64,000 nt of DNA from CAVSRC01 sp963830205 (GCA_963830205.1 CAWHLP010000039.1:1-64000); one strand, 5' to 3'. Positions 53,532-63,023 are shown, numbered from the stretch's first letter. Numbers and translations are program-made. Notes: a model not told the origin generated them from the letters alone.

Positions 53532-55238
53532 ATGACCGACAAGGTCTTTCTCTCGCGCGCCATCGACCAGGGCAGGGGGGCCGCGCCCGCCGATCTGGTG
53601 ATCAAGAATGTCGGCCTGCTCGACATCGTCTATGGCGGCGTCACGGTGACCGACATCGCCATATGCGGCGACCGCATCGTCGGCACCTATGCGACCTACG
53701 CGGGCACGCGCGAGATCGACGGCAGCGGCCTCTTCGCCGTCCCCGGCTTCATCGACACCCACCTCCATGTCGAATCTTCGCTGGTCACGCCGCAGGAGTT
53801 CGACCGCTGCGTGCTGCCCCACGGCGTCACCACCGCCATCTGCGATCCGCACGAGATCGCCAACGTGCTTGGCCTGGAAGGCATCCGCTTCTTCCTCGAT
53901 TCGGCCGAGACGACCATCATGGACCTGCGCGTGCAGCTCTCCTCCTGCGTGCCGGCGACCACTTTCGAGACGTCGGGCGCCGAGCTGCTGGCGAAGGACC
54001 TGCTGCCGCTGGCCTCGCATCCCAAGGTGATCGGCCTCGCCGAGTTCATGAACTTCCCCGGCGTGCTGGCGAGCCGCGACGACGTGCTCGACAAGCTGGT
54101 CGCCTTCCAGGACGGCCACATCGACGGCCACGCGCCGCTGGTGCGCGGCTACGACTTGAACGGCTATCTCGCCGCGCGCATCCGCACCGATCACGAGACG
54201 ACGATCGCTGCGGACGGCCGCGAGAAGCTGAAGAAGGGGCTGGCCGTGCTCATCCGCGAGGGCTCGGTGACCAAGGACCTGCACGCGCTGGCCGAAATCC
54301 TCGACGAGCATTCGTCGAGCATGTGCTGCCTGTGCACCGACGACCGCAACCCGCTCGACATCGCCGAGGAGGGGCACCTCGACTACATGGTGCGCACGCT
54401 GATTGCCCTCGGCCGGCCGCTGCATCACGTCTATCGCGCCGCGAGCTGGTCGGCGGCCAATGCCTTCGGCCTCAAGGACCGCGGCATGATCGCGCCCGGC
54501 CGCCGCGCCGACATCGTTCTGGTCGGCGACCTCGCTGCGTGCTCCGTGAAGACGGTGATCTCCGCCGGCCGCGTGGTCGACGATGCGCTCTTCGCCACGC
54601 GCCGCAGCATAGCCCCGGTCGGCCTCGACAGCGTCAAGGTGCGCGAGATCGCGCCGGCCGATTTCCGCATCCCCGGTGCCGCCGCCGAACTCGCGATGAT
54701 CGGCGTCGCGCCCGGCCGTGTGGTCACCGACCATGTGCGCAAGATGGTGCCGTCCAGGGGCAACGAGCGCGTCGCCGATCCGGCCAACGACATCGCCAAG
54801 GTGGCGGTCATCGAGCGCCACGGCAAGGACGGCTCGATCGGCCGCGCCTTCGTCACCGGCTTTGGCATGAAGCGCGGCGCGATTGCCTCGTCGGTCGGCC
54901 ACGACAGCCACAATATCTGCGTCGTCGGCATGGATGATGACGACATGGCGATTGCGGTCAACCGGCTGCGCGAGATCGGTGGTGGCTTTGCTGTGGCGGA
55001 TGGCGGCAGGGTGGTGGCCGAGCTGGCGCTGCCCCTAGCCGGCCTGATGAGTCTCGAGCCCTTCGAGGCGGTTCACGCTGGTCTGATGCCGCTCCGCCGC
55101 GCGGCGACCGATCTCGGCTGCACGCTGCCGGAACCATTCCTCCAGGTTGCTTTCCTGCCACTCCCGGTCATTCCGCACATGAAGATCACCAATTTCGGGC
55201 TCTTCGACGTCGACCGCTTCGAGTTGGTGAAGGAATGA
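53532..55238 (+). CDS. ade: Adenine deaminase
   Basis: A 568-residue adenine deaminase of the amidohydrolase superfamily, converting adenine to hypoxanthine. Metal motifs VPGFIDTHLHVESSLVTPQE and IDGHAPLVRGYDLNGYLAAR, and the typical SSSMCCLCTDDRNPLDIAEE. C-terminal ASSVGHDSHNICVVGMDDDD is a family signature. The coding end is overlapped for about 200 bases by the opposing MFS gene. Confidence 0.94.
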   Translation: MTDKVFLSRAIDQGRGAAPADLVIKNVGLLDIVYGGVTVTDIAICGDRIVGTYATYAGTREIDGSGLFAVPGFIDTHLHVESSLVTPQEFDRCVLPHGVTTAICDPHEIANVLGLEGIRFFLDSAETTIMDLRVQLSSCVPATTFETSGAELLAKDLLPLASHPKVIGLAEFMNFPGVLASRDDVLDKLVAFQDGHIDGHAPLVRGYDLNGYLAARIRTDHETTIAADGREKLKKGLAVLIREGSVTKDLHALAEILDEHSSSMCCLCTDDRNPLDIAEEGHLDYMVRTLIALGRPLHHVYRAASWSAANAFGLKDRGMIAPGRRADIVLVGDLAACSVKTVISAGRVVDDALFATRRSIAPVGLDSVKVREIAPADFRIPGAAAELAMIGVAPGRVVTDHVRKMVPSRGNERVADPANDIAKVAVIERHGKDGSIGRAFVTGFGMKRGAIASSVGHDSHNICVVGMDDDDMAIAVNRLREIGGGFAVADGGRVVAELALPLAGLMSLEPFEAVHAGLMPLRRAATDLGCTLPEPFLQVAFLPLPVIPHMKITNFGLFDVDRFELVKE

Positions 55239-56459
55239 CATATCGGAGTTGACGAGGGGCAACGGCGCGGCCTCGGCCACCGGCGCATCGGCCGCTGCGG
55301 CGATGCCGTGCTCTGCCGGCACCGGCACGCGGCCGCGCTGCAGCAGGTAGACGGTGAGGAGGGTGAAGCCGACGGCGATGGCGATCGGCAGCGCCTCCGG
55401 CCCGAACAGGTCGACCAGGTAGCCGACCGGCGTCGAGCCGACGATCGAGCCGGCCGAATAGGCCATGGCGAAGCCGGTGGAGATCACGGCGAGCTTCTGG
55501 CCGCGGAAGTCCTGGCCGATGAGCACGACGCCCAGCGTATAGATGCCGGAGATGGTGCCGCCGGCCAGGAACAGCACCGGCTCGGCCATCAGTGTGTGGC
55601 CCATCGCCAGCGGCAGGGCAAAGCTGGCGAGCGCCGCCACCACCGAGCAGAGGAGCAGCGTGATGGTGCGGCCATAGCGGTCGGCCATCCAGCCGAGGCC
55701 GACCACCAGTACCGCTTCGCCCAGGCTGAAGACCGCCACCAGCCGCGCCGCTTCCGCGTCGCCGAGGCCGTGGGCAAGGCCGTAGAGCGGCAGCAGGCTC
55801 TGCATCGCCGTCTCGCCGATGCCGCCGAGAAAGCCGGCGACGATCAGCCCGCCGGCCGCCGACAGAGCGAGCTTCAAGGTGTGGGCGTCGCCGTTGTCTT
55901 CTTCCTCTTCGGCTTCGCCCACCGCCGGGCGGATCATCAGCGCGATGAGGACGCCGGCCGCCAGCGGCGCCATGGCGACATAGAGCGGCAGATGTCCGGT
56001 GACGCCAACGCCGCCCAGCACCAGCGGGCCGATGAACTGGCAGGTGGCGTAGAGCGTGCCCGAGGCGCCGATGATGCGCCCGCGGTGGCGGTCGTCGACG
56101 ACGCCGTTCAACCAGATTTCGGTGGTCGTCCATAGCGCCGCGAAGCAGGCGCCCATGACGAAGCGGGCGGCGAACCAGACGACGAGATTGTCGGCGACAA
56201 GGATCGCAGCGAAGGAGGCGAGCGAGATGGCGAACATCGCCGCCACGATCCAGCGCACGCCGAAGCGAGCGATGAGCCGCGGCAGGATTGGCCCGACCAC
56301 CAGGATGCCGGCACCGGCGAGCGAGGCGTTGAGGCCGATCAGCCAGGTCGACAGCCCATGCTTCTCCAGCGCCAGCGAGAAGAAGGGATAGGAATAGCCG
56401 TAGAGCAGCGCTTCGGCGCCGATCAGCGACAGGACGCCGGCGACCCGCCAGAGCTTCAT
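55035..56459 (-). CDS. MFS transporter, C-terminus overlapping ade
   Basis: A 474-residue major facilitator protein with about 12 membrane segments (GAEALLYGYSYPFFSLALEK; FAARFVMGACFAALWTTTEI; GASGTLYATCQFIGPLVLGG). It resembles the YcaD-like branch. The last 70 or so residues, after VNSDMSFLHQLEAVDVEEPE, are soluble, charged and lie antisense to the end of ade, so the native stop is doubtful. The start at 56459 is the typical N-terminus. The substrate is unknown. A short palindromic repeat separates it from the SET-domain gene. Confidence 0.85.
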   Translation of the reverse strand: MKLWRVAGVLSLIGAEALLYGYSYPFFSLALEKHGLSTWLIGLNASLAGAGILVVGPILPRLIARFGVRWIVAAMFAISLASFAAILVADNLVVWFAARFVMGACFAALWTTTEIWLNGVVDDRHRGRIIGASGTLYATCQFIGPLVLGGVGVTGHLPLYVAMAPLAAGVLIALMIRPAVGEAEEEEDNGDAHTLKLALSAAGGLIVAGFLGGIGETAMQSLLPLYGLAHGLGDAEAARLVAVFSLGEAVLVVGLGWMADRYGRTITLLLCSVVAALASFALPLAMGHTLMAEPVLFLAGGTISGIYTLGVVLIGQDFRGQKLAVISTGFAMAYSAGSIVGSTPVGYLVDLFGPEALPIAIAVGFTLLTVYLLQRGRVPVPAEHGIAAAADAPVAEAAPLPLVNSDMSFLHQLEAVDVEEPEIGDLHVRNDREWQESNLEEWFRQRAAEIGRRAAERHQTSVNRLEGLETHQAG

Positions 56460-56477
56460 GTCGAGAGCCCCGAAAGC

Positions 56478-56562
56478 CGTTCGTTCCCGCGAAGGCGGGA
56501 ACCCGGGCAGGATTCGCCGCGGGGCAAGTCCGGCCTGGATGCCCGCCCGGAGGCGGGCGTGA
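56478..56562. repeat. Palindromic repeat between MFS and SET-domain genes
   Basis: GTTCCCGCGAAGGCGGGAAC and ATGCCCGCCCGGAGGCGGGC hairpins separated by about 30 bases. Widespread in alphaproteobacteria; it lies in the gap just upstream of the MFS start. Confidence 0.7.
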
Positions 56563-56589
56563 ACGGAGTGGTTTGGCGCACGCTGGTGC

Positions 56590-57003
56590 CTAGATCATGC
56601 ACTGCGGTTCGGCGCACCAGCAGCTTTTGCCTTCCGGCACCAGGTTGAAAGTGCGGTAGTCGGCGGTGATCTCCTCGCCCGGTGCGATGTCGCGCGTCGC
56701 ATAGACGTAGAGCTGGTCCTCGACGCGCGCGTTCGGACGGCACGAGTGGTTGAGGTAGTCGACGCCCTCCGGCTCCCACATTGGCAGCAGGCAGAGCAGC
56801 TTTGTGCCCTCGAGCTTCAGGTGCACCGACTGGCGCCACCAGTAGTCGTCGAGCTTGTCCTTCTCGGTGAGGTCGACAACCACCGACTTGCCGTCGAAGA
56901 AGCCGATCAGGCTGTCCTTCGGGATCGGCCCGGTCGCATAGATCGCCTTGTGATCCTCGGAGATCTCGCGCACCTCGAGGAAATCGAAGTTGGTGTAGCT
57001 CAT
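56590..57003 (-). CDS. SET-domain protein with post-SET cysteine motif
   Basis: A 137-residue SET-domain protein, the fold of lysine methyltransferases that use S-adenosylmethionine. Visible are VREISEDHKAIYATGPIPKD, the substrate/cofactor motif YLNHSCRPNA near residue 83, the motif GEEITADYRTF near residue 113, and a post-SET CWCAEPQC, which binds zinc in eukaryotic enzymes. It is short and nearly domain-only. The target is unknown: ribosomal or other proteins are possible. Its ATG overlaps the stop of the upstream unknown gene (ATGA), so the pair is translationally coupled. Confidence 0.92.
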   Translation of the reverse strand: MSYTNFDFLEVREISEDHKAIYATGPIPKDSLIGFFDGKSVVVDLTEKDKLDDYWWRQSVHLKLEGTKLLCLLPMWEPEGVDYLNHSCRPNARVEDQLYVYATRDIAPGEEITADYRTFNLVPEGKSCWCAEPQCMI

Positions 57004-57983
57004 GCCGCGAACCCTTCCGCGTCGAACGCCCCTTCGAGCAAGGGCACCCCGCCTGACTGCCCGTCCCGTCCGGGCACGTAGGGTTGTCCGTCAAAAAGGT
57101 TAGCCGACCATTTCTCGGTCAGGCGCTGGGCATAGATCACCGGCATCTCGTGGACGTGCGGGCACTTCTCCAGTTCCGCGAAGACCGGATCGTTGTGGGC
57201 GGCGATCCAGTGCCGGCGGTCGTCGGAGAGATGCACGCCGCGCGACGGGTCGCGGGCGACGCGGCTGTAGTTGGTGATCGTCGTCGCCGACATGTTCTGC
57301 CAGGCGATGACGCACTTCTTGAAGAGCAGCTCGACCGCGTCGCGGTCGTGGACCATCTCGTGCGGCGCGCGCCCCCAGGCCTTGATCGCCTGGTCGTGCA
57401 CCAGCCGGGCGAAGGCGAAGGCGTCCGAGGTGGTGTTGACGGCGGTGAAGGGGGCGCTCAGCGAGGGATCGTAGAGCGGGTCCTTGGGGTCGCCGGCGTG
57501 GCGAGAGAAGGCGACCGAGAAGAACTCGTAGGCCGTCATCTGGCCGGTCACCGGGCAGATGACGTCGATGGCATGGGCGAGCGTCCTGCCGCCGATCAGC
57601 GCTGCCACGTCGTCCGTCTGGCCGGCCTCGCGCATCGCTTCGCCCAGCGCCTGGAGCTCCTCGGCCGCCGTCCGGTAGCGGGCTTCGTCATGGACCAGGA
57701 GGGCGAGGAAGCCGGTCTTGCGCTCTTCGGCGACCTCGCGCCGGAAGCGGGCGAAGGCCGCGGCATATTCGGCGCCGTTGCGGAAGTGGGCGACCAGGTA
57801 GCGGCCGAGCTTGAACTCGCGCCGGCCGGCGGAGCAGTGCAGGCCGTGATGCAGCCAGTCTTCGAAGACATCGGGTTTGGCCGCGTGGAACGGACACCGG
57901 CCGGCCGCAGCAGGGCCAACCCCCATGCCCGCGGGAGCACGGGCTTCCGCGAACGGCGCCGCGGGCGCCTCTGCGAGACTCAT
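57000..57983 (-). CDS. Unknown 327-residue protein coupled to the SET-domain gene
   Basis: I do not recognise this protein. It opens with a low-complexity Ala/Pro stretch, then GRCPFHAAKPDVFEDWLHHG, a helix-rich middle (RREVAEERKTGFLALLVHDE, EELQALGEAMREAGQTDD), the motif DVICPVTGQMTAYEFFSVAF and a conserved-looking His/Tyr-rich C-terminal part (HLSDDRRHWIAAHNDPVFAE, CPHVHEMPVIYAQRLTEKWS). The frame, codon use and length argue that it is real. The Cys-Pro-Phe-His and Cys-Pro-Val motifs could be metal-binding. It starts the leftward unit unknown-SET-(repeat)-MFS. It could be the SET enzyme's substrate, a partner enzyme, or a separate oxidoreductase. Confidence 0.85.
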   Translation of the reverse strand: MSLAEAPAAPFAEARAPAGMGVGPAAAGRCPFHAAKPDVFEDWLHHGLHCSAGRREFKLGRYLVAHFRNGAEYAAAFARFRREVAEERKTGFLALLVHDEARYRTAAEELQALGEAMREAGQTDDVAALIGGRTLAHAIDVICPVTGQMTAYEFFSVAFSRHAGDPKDPLYDPSLSAPFTAVNTTSDAFAFARLVHDQAIKAWGRAPHEMVHDRDAVELLFKKCVIAWQNMSATTITNYSRVARDPSRGVHLSDDRRHWIAAHNDPVFAELEKCPHVHEMPVIYAQRLTEKWSANLFDGQPYVPGRDGQSGGVPLLEGAFDAEGFAA

Positions 57984-58434
57984 GACTGCCTCCTCGTACG
58001 CATACTCAACAAATACTTAACCGCCGCAGTGAGAAGTAGGCGGTGCAATTAACCGTTTGTCAACCAAAGGGAGGCCGACAGAAGCTGGCTCAGGGTCTTG
58101 AGACGGAGAAATTATCCTTTTGGAACTAAGCGTTAACCATAGGAAAGAAGAGTCGTTCTAAGTCCACCGGGACGGGGCGCCATGCGGCGGTCCCGAACGG
58201 CAGTCACGACCGGGCCGCTCCGCCAAGTAGAAATTCGGCAGAAACGCTGAATAGAATGGATCGATGCGGAGCGAATTGCAGCTGCAACCCAGAATAGGGA
58301 ACGCAACCTCCAGATATGCTCATCGGCGCATGCGCCACACAGCTTAAGCAGCCGTAAACAAACCCATTAAAACTATTGCAATGTCAGCTTGCCACGGTGC
58401 CTGTTCAATCGGTGGCATCACGGGAAGCTCAGCC
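57984..58434. promoter_or_regulatory. Long A/T-richer divergent regulatory region
   Basis: This 450-base gap separates the unknown/SET unit (leftward) from the GGDEF-EAL gene (rightward). It is clearly richer in A/T than the rest of the window, with TTAACC/GGTTAA-type words (58018, 58046, 58132) and AAACAAACCCATTAAAACTA near the right end. No gene, palindromic repeat or known promoter consensus with good spacing was found. It probably holds the promoters of both units. Confidence 0.5.
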
Positions 58435-60633
58435 ATGGCAAAGGCACTGACCGGCCGGATCACGCTCAATCTTGTGGCGGGCATCGTCATCACCGTGCTG
58501 ACCGTCGTGGTCACCATTTCGTGGATGGCCTACAAGCACAACCAGCAGGCCGCCCAGGGCACCCAGACCATGGTCGACGGCGGCCTCAAGGCGATGGGCA
58601 AGCGCCTGGCGCAGCTCGCCAACGACTACGGCTGGTGGGAAGAGGCCTACGATGCCTACGTCCGCAAGGACGAGGAATGGATCGACGCCAATGTCGGCAC
58701 CGGCATCACCGACACCGACATCGCCGATCTTCTGGTGATCATTTCGCCCGCCGGCAAGGTCGATCACCAGTGGATCACCGACGCCACCAAGGACACCGTC
58801 GGCGAGATCATCTCGCCCGACGCGCTTGCCGCCATCCGCAAGGTCGCCGCCAGCCTGCCGGTCGAAAACCTTGCCGGCGTCAGCAGCATCTATGTCGACA
58901 CGCCATCAGTGCCGATGATGATCGCCATCCAGCACCTGGCGCCGGTCTCCAAGGCTGCCGAGGTCAAGAACACCGACCTGCCGATCATCGTCTTCGGCCA
59001 GTACCTCGGCAAGAGCCGCCTGCACGATCTCGGCCGCTCCTTCCTGATCGACGACCTGCAGTTCGCCCGCAAGGACGAGCCGAGGCTCAGCCACGTTGCA
59101 GTGAGCGACATCACGGGCAAGGACGTCGGCGTGGTGGCGTGGACGCCGCCGACCCCTGGCAACGCGCTCCTGCGCAGCGCACTGCTGCCGGTCGGCATCG
59201 CGCTGACACTCTTCTGCGTGGTGGCGCTGACCACCGCCTTCGGCGCCCGCAAGATGGCGATCGCACTCACCGACAGCGAGCGCGAGGCGGTGACGGCGGC
59301 GCGCACCGACGCGATGACCAGTCTGATGAACCGCGCCGGCTTCACCGAGATGCTGGAGTCGGAGTCCCATGCCGAGGCCTGCCGCAACGGCACGCTGGCG
59401 GTCATCTATCTCGACGTCAACGGTTTCAAGACGGTCAATGATTCGATCGGCCACAACGGCGGCGATGCGCTGGTGCGGGCGCTGGCCACGCGCCTCGGCC
59501 GCGTGCTGCCGCCGGGGGCGACGCTCGCCCGCATCGGCGGCGACGAATTCGCCATCGCGCTGATCGCCGACAACGTCGTTGCCGCCACCTCGGCCGCGGC
59601 CGCCGCCGCGGCGCGCTCGCTCGACCAGCCCTTCACCATCTCCGGCTTCGAGTTCCACGTCACCGCCTCGGTCGGCTATGCGGTTGCCAGCGGGCGCGGC
59701 ATCGAGCCCGGCGAACTGGTGCGCCGGGCCGACGTCGCCATGTATCACGCCAAGAACGGCGCCGAACGCGAGGCGGTCGCCTATCACGCGACGATGGAGA
59801 CCGGCGCGCTCGAGCGCAAGCAGATCGAGGCGGGGCTCCGCCGCGCCATCGACAGCGGCAAGGAGCTCAGGGTCTGCTACCAGCCGATCGTGCGCGCCTC
59901 CGATCTGTCGATCGTTGGCTTCGAGGCGCTGGCCCGCTGGGAGTCGGCCGAGTTCGGCTCGGTCTCGCCGGCGGTGTTCATTCCCGTCGCCGAGGAGACC
60001 GGCCTGATCCACGACATCGGCCGCTTCGTCCTCGACCAGGCATGCCGTGATCTCATCCGCTGGCCGGGCTATCGCATGGCGATCAACGTCTCGCCGGCGC
60101 AGCTGCGCGACCCCAATTTCGCCAGTGACCTCGGCGCCATCGTCCGCAGCCACGGCCTCGCCCCCGATCGCTTCGAGCTGGAGCTGACCGAGGGCATCCT
60201 GGTCAACAACCCGACCATCGCCAAGCGCAAGCTGGCCATGCTCAAGGAATACGGCTTCACGCTCGCCCTCGACGATTTCGGCACCGGCTTCTCCTCGATC
60301 GGCTACCTCCGCCAGTTCCCCTTCGACATCCTCAAGGTGGACCGTTCGTTCGTGCGCGACATCGGCATGAACGCCGCCGCCAATGCGCTCATCCAGTCGC
60401 TGGTCTCGCTCGGCGATGCCCTCGGCCTCTCGGTGATTGCCGAAGGTATCGAGAACGAGGACCAGCTCAAGCTGCTGCGCCTCATCCAGTGCGAATTCGT
60501 CCAGGGCTTCATGATCAGCCGTCCGGTCGCGGCCGACGAGATCGATGACCTCATCGTGGCGGCCGAGGGACGCAACGGCGCCCCTCCCGGCGCCGGCCGG
60601 ATGGTCGACCGCAGGGTGGCTGCCAAGACCTGA
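58435..60633 (+). CDS. CHASE4-like/GGDEF/EAL cyclic di-GMP protein
   Basis: A 732-residue membrane protein. It has a membrane helix (LVAGIVITVLTVVVTISWMA), a periplasmic region with ANDYGWWEEAYDAYVR typical of CHASE4, and a second helix (LPVGIALTLFCVVALTTAFG). The GGDEF domain has an intact active site, IGGDEFAIAL, with DAMTSLMNRAGF. The EAL domain has FEALARW, INVSPAQL, ELELTEGIL and ALDDFGTGFSS, all the expected catalytic positions. It may both make and degrade c-di-GMP. The ATG at 58435 is chosen because the membrane helix follows directly; an ATG at 58381 in the same frame is also possible. Confidence 0.92.
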   Translation: MAKALTGRITLNLVAGIVITVLTVVVTISWMAYKHNQQAAQGTQTMVDGGLKAMGKRLAQLANDYGWWEEAYDAYVRKDEEWIDANVGTGITDTDIADLLVIISPAGKVDHQWITDATKDTVGEIISPDALAAIRKVAASLPVENLAGVSSIYVDTPSVPMMIAIQHLAPVSKAAEVKNTDLPIIVFGQYLGKSRLHDLGRSFLIDDLQFARKDEPRLSHVAVSDITGKDVGVVAWTPPTPGNALLRSALLPVGIALTLFCVVALTTAFGARKMAIALTDSEREAVTAARTDAMTSLMNRAGFTEMLESESHAEACRNGTLAVIYLDVNGFKTVNDSIGHNGGDALVRALATRLGRVLPPGATLARIGGDEFAIALIADNVVAATSAAAAAAARSLDQPFTISGFEFHVTASVGYAVASGRGIEPGELVRRADVAMYHAKNGAEREAVAYHATMETGALERKQIEAGLRRAIDSGKELRVCYQPIVRASDLSIVGFEALARWESAEFGSVSPAVFIPVAEETGLIHDIGRFVLDQACRDLIRWPGYRMAINVSPAQLRDPNFASDLGAIVRSHGLAPDRFELELTEGILVNNPTIAKRKLAMLKEYGFTLALDDFGTGFSSIGYLRQFPFDILKVDRSFVRDIGMNAAANALIQSLVSLGDALGLSVIAEGIENEDQLKLLRLIQCEFVQGFMISRPVAADEIDDLIVAAEGRNGAPPGAGRMVDRRVAAKT

Positions 60634-60725
60634 GCATCGGCAATAAGGGGTTGATTAACCAAGGTTAAGCCGCCGGCATCCGTATTTCATGCAAGCTTAA
60701 CGCCCCTCGATCGAAGCTGCGCGCG

Positions 60726-62933
60726 ATGACCTTTTCGCGCCGCGCTTTCCACAGCTTGCAGGTCGGGCGCCCGGATATCCGGTTTGCGCTCAGCATCGTA
60801 TTGCCCGCGCTGATCATCCTCGCCGTCACCATCTCGACGCTGATCCTGGCGCTGAACGAGATCGCCAGCGAGGTCAACCGCACGGCGCTGTCGGTGACCG
60901 AGCACGTGGTCGAGGGCGCGGTCCAGGCAACACTGCGTCATATGGCCAATACCCATGGCGACTACGCCATCTGGGATGATGCCGCCCGCAAGCTCTACGG
61001 CAAGGTCGATCAGGGCTTCGTCGACGACTCGTTCGTCTCCTCGACGCAGGATCCGATCTTCTTCGACACCGCCTACCTGCTCGACCCGGACGGCACCACG
61101 GTGTTCGCCTACCGCGACGGCGCCGCCGTCACCACGCCGCCGGCGGAAGCTTTCGGACCATCATTGAGCCGGCTGCTGCAGGCGACGGCAGGCGCCAGCG
61201 GGACGGAGGCCCGCAGCGCGCTGGTGCAGGGCACCTGGGGACCGATGGTCATGGCGCTCGGGCCGGTCGTGCCGTTCTCCCAGGACATCCCCGTTCCGGA
61301 ACACAAGCGGATCCTCATCCTTGCCAAGTCGCTGAACCAGAAGGCCATCAGCCAGCTGTCGCAGGACTACCTGATGCCGGGCTTGGCCCTGGCCACCCCT
61401 GCGGTGCTGGCGAGCGAGAAGGCTGCCATTCCGCTCATCGACGCGGATGGCAGGACCATCGCTGCCCTCACTTGGGAGGTGTCGATGCCCGGCAGCGAGG
61501 CACTGGCCCGGCTGAACCCGCGTGTGCTCGGCATGCTCGGCGCGCTCGCCATAACCATGCTGGCGCTGATCGCCGTCGCCGCGCGGGGCTTCGCGCGGCT
61601 GCACCGGGGCGAGGTGCTGGCGCGTCATGCCGCCACGCACGATGCGCTCAGCGGCCTGCCCAATCGCGCTGCCTTGCTCGGCCGCCTCCAGCGCGCCGTC
61701 GACGAACGCCACGGCGACGACAACCTCGCCCTTGTCTGCGTCGATCTCGATGGCATCGAAGAGGTCAACGATGCCTACGGCCACGACATCGGCGACCTGC
61801 TGCTGCGCAAGGTGGCTGCCGGCTTCCAGACCCTGACCGCCAAATGCTACCTGGTTCGCGTCGGCGGTGGAGAATTCGCCGTCGTCGTCGACAAGCCCCA
61901 GGCAACCGAGCGGGCCAACGAACTGGGCGAGCGGCTGGTTCGCTTCTTCGCCAAGCCCTTCGACATCGGCGGCCGCGTCATCTCCGTCGGCGCCAGCGTG
62001 GGCATTGTCCTGGTCGACCGCGGCGGCATCGCGGCGGAGGAGGTGATGCGTCGCGGTGACGTCGCCCTCTATCAGGCAAGGCAGGAAGGTCGCAATCGCG
62101 TCTGCATGTTCGACGACTCCATCGATTTGCAGCGCCGCAAGCGCCTCGAGATTTCCGGCTACCTACGGGGCGCGCTCGCCGTCGATGCGCTGACCATGTT
62201 CTATCAGCCGGTCTACGGCGCCCACGATGGCGCCATCATCAGCGCCGAGGCGCTGATCCGCTGGCCGCGCGGAGAGAATGTCAGGCCGATCTCGCCGGCC
62301 GAGTTCATTCCGATTGCCGAGGAGACCGGGGTGATCGACGAACTCGGCATGTGGACGCTGCGCCGTGCATGCCGGGACGCCGTCGCCTGGCCCGGCCTCA
62401 AGGTCTCGGTGAACGTCTCGCCGGCGCAGTTCTCGAACCCGAATCTCGCGGCATCCATCGCCGCCGTGCTCAAGGAGACCGGCTTCCCGGCCGAGCGCCT
62501 GGAGATCGAGGTGACGGAAACCTATCTCGTCGCCCATCCCGAGCAGGCACGGCGGGCGATCGATTCGATCCGCGCCCTCGGCATCACCGTGGCGCTCGAT
62601 GACTTCGGCGTCGGCTATTCGAGCATCGGCTACCTGCGCAGCTTCGCCTTCGACAAGCTCAAGCTCGACCGCTCCCTGATCGCCGGCATCGACCGCGATC
62701 CACGCGCCCAGAAGCTGGTCCAGGCCACCATTGCCCTGGCCGACTCCCTTGACCTCACCGTCACGGCGGAGGGCGTCGAGACCGAGGAGGAGGCGGCGAT
62801 CCTGAGGATCGCGGGCTGCGACGCCTTCCAGGGCTTCTTCTTCGGCCGGCCGGCGCCGGCCGCCGAGTTGACGGCACTGCTCGGCGTCGATGCCCGGCTC
62901 AGCGCCGCCGCCCGCCCGCGGCGCCTGGCCTGA
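60726..62933 (+). CDS. CHASE4-like/GGDEF/EAL protein with degenerate GGDEF
   Basis: A 735-residue relative of the preceding gene with the same layout: membrane helix (ALSIVLPALIILAVTISTLI), CHASE4-like region (NTHGDYAIWDDAARKLYGKV), second helix, GGDEF, EAL. The cyclase signature here is VGGGEFAV, in which the usual acidic third residue is Gly. The cyclase is therefore probably inactive. The EAL part keeps SAEALIRW, VNVSPAQF, EVTETYL and ALDDFGVGYSS, and should be a phosphodiesterase. The gap of 92 bases to the first gene contains TTGATTAACCAAGGTTAA and no clear terminator. Confidence 0.92.
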   Translation: MTFSRRAFHSLQVGRPDIRFALSIVLPALIILAVTISTLILALNEIASEVNRTALSVTEHVVEGAVQATLRHMANTHGDYAIWDDAARKLYGKVDQGFVDDSFVSSTQDPIFFDTAYLLDPDGTTVFAYRDGAAVTTPPAEAFGPSLSRLLQATAGASGTEARSALVQGTWGPMVMALGPVVPFSQDIPVPEHKRILILAKSLNQKAISQLSQDYLMPGLALATPAVLASEKAAIPLIDADGRTIAALTWEVSMPGSEALARLNPRVLGMLGALAITMLALIAVAARGFARLHRGEVLARHAATHDALSGLPNRAALLGRLQRAVDERHGDDNLALVCVDLDGIEEVNDAYGHDIGDLLLRKVAAGFQTLTAKCYLVRVGGGEFAVVVDKPQATERANELGERLVRFFAKPFDIGGRVISVGASVGIVLVDRGGIAAEEVMRRGDVALYQARQEGRNRVCMFDDSIDLQRRKRLEISGYLRGALAVDALTMFYQPVYGAHDGAIISAEALIRWPRGENVRPISPAEFIPIAEETGVIDELGMWTLRRACRDAVAWPGLKVSVNVSPAQFSNPNLAASIAAVLKETGFPAERLEIEVTETYLVAHPEQARRAIDSIRALGITVALDDFGVGYSSIGYLRSFAFDKLKLDRSLIAGIDRDPRAQKLVQATIALADSLDLTVTAEGVETEEEAAILRIAGCDAFQGFFFGRPAPAAELTALLGVDARLSAAARPRRLA

Positions 62934-63023
62934 TCCCGGCCTGCGCTGGACATTCGCCGCCAGCGGGGCCAAGTGAACGACGGGCGCCGCTGCCTCCTGC
63001 GCGGCGCCAACCCTGTAGGCAAG

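Noticed and set aside
58122..58157. EcfG-type promoter (GGAAC ... CGTT) upstream of the first GGDEF-EAL gene
   Set aside because: The spacing between GGAAC and CGTT is about 27 bases, well beyond the usual 16-17, so the match is not supported.
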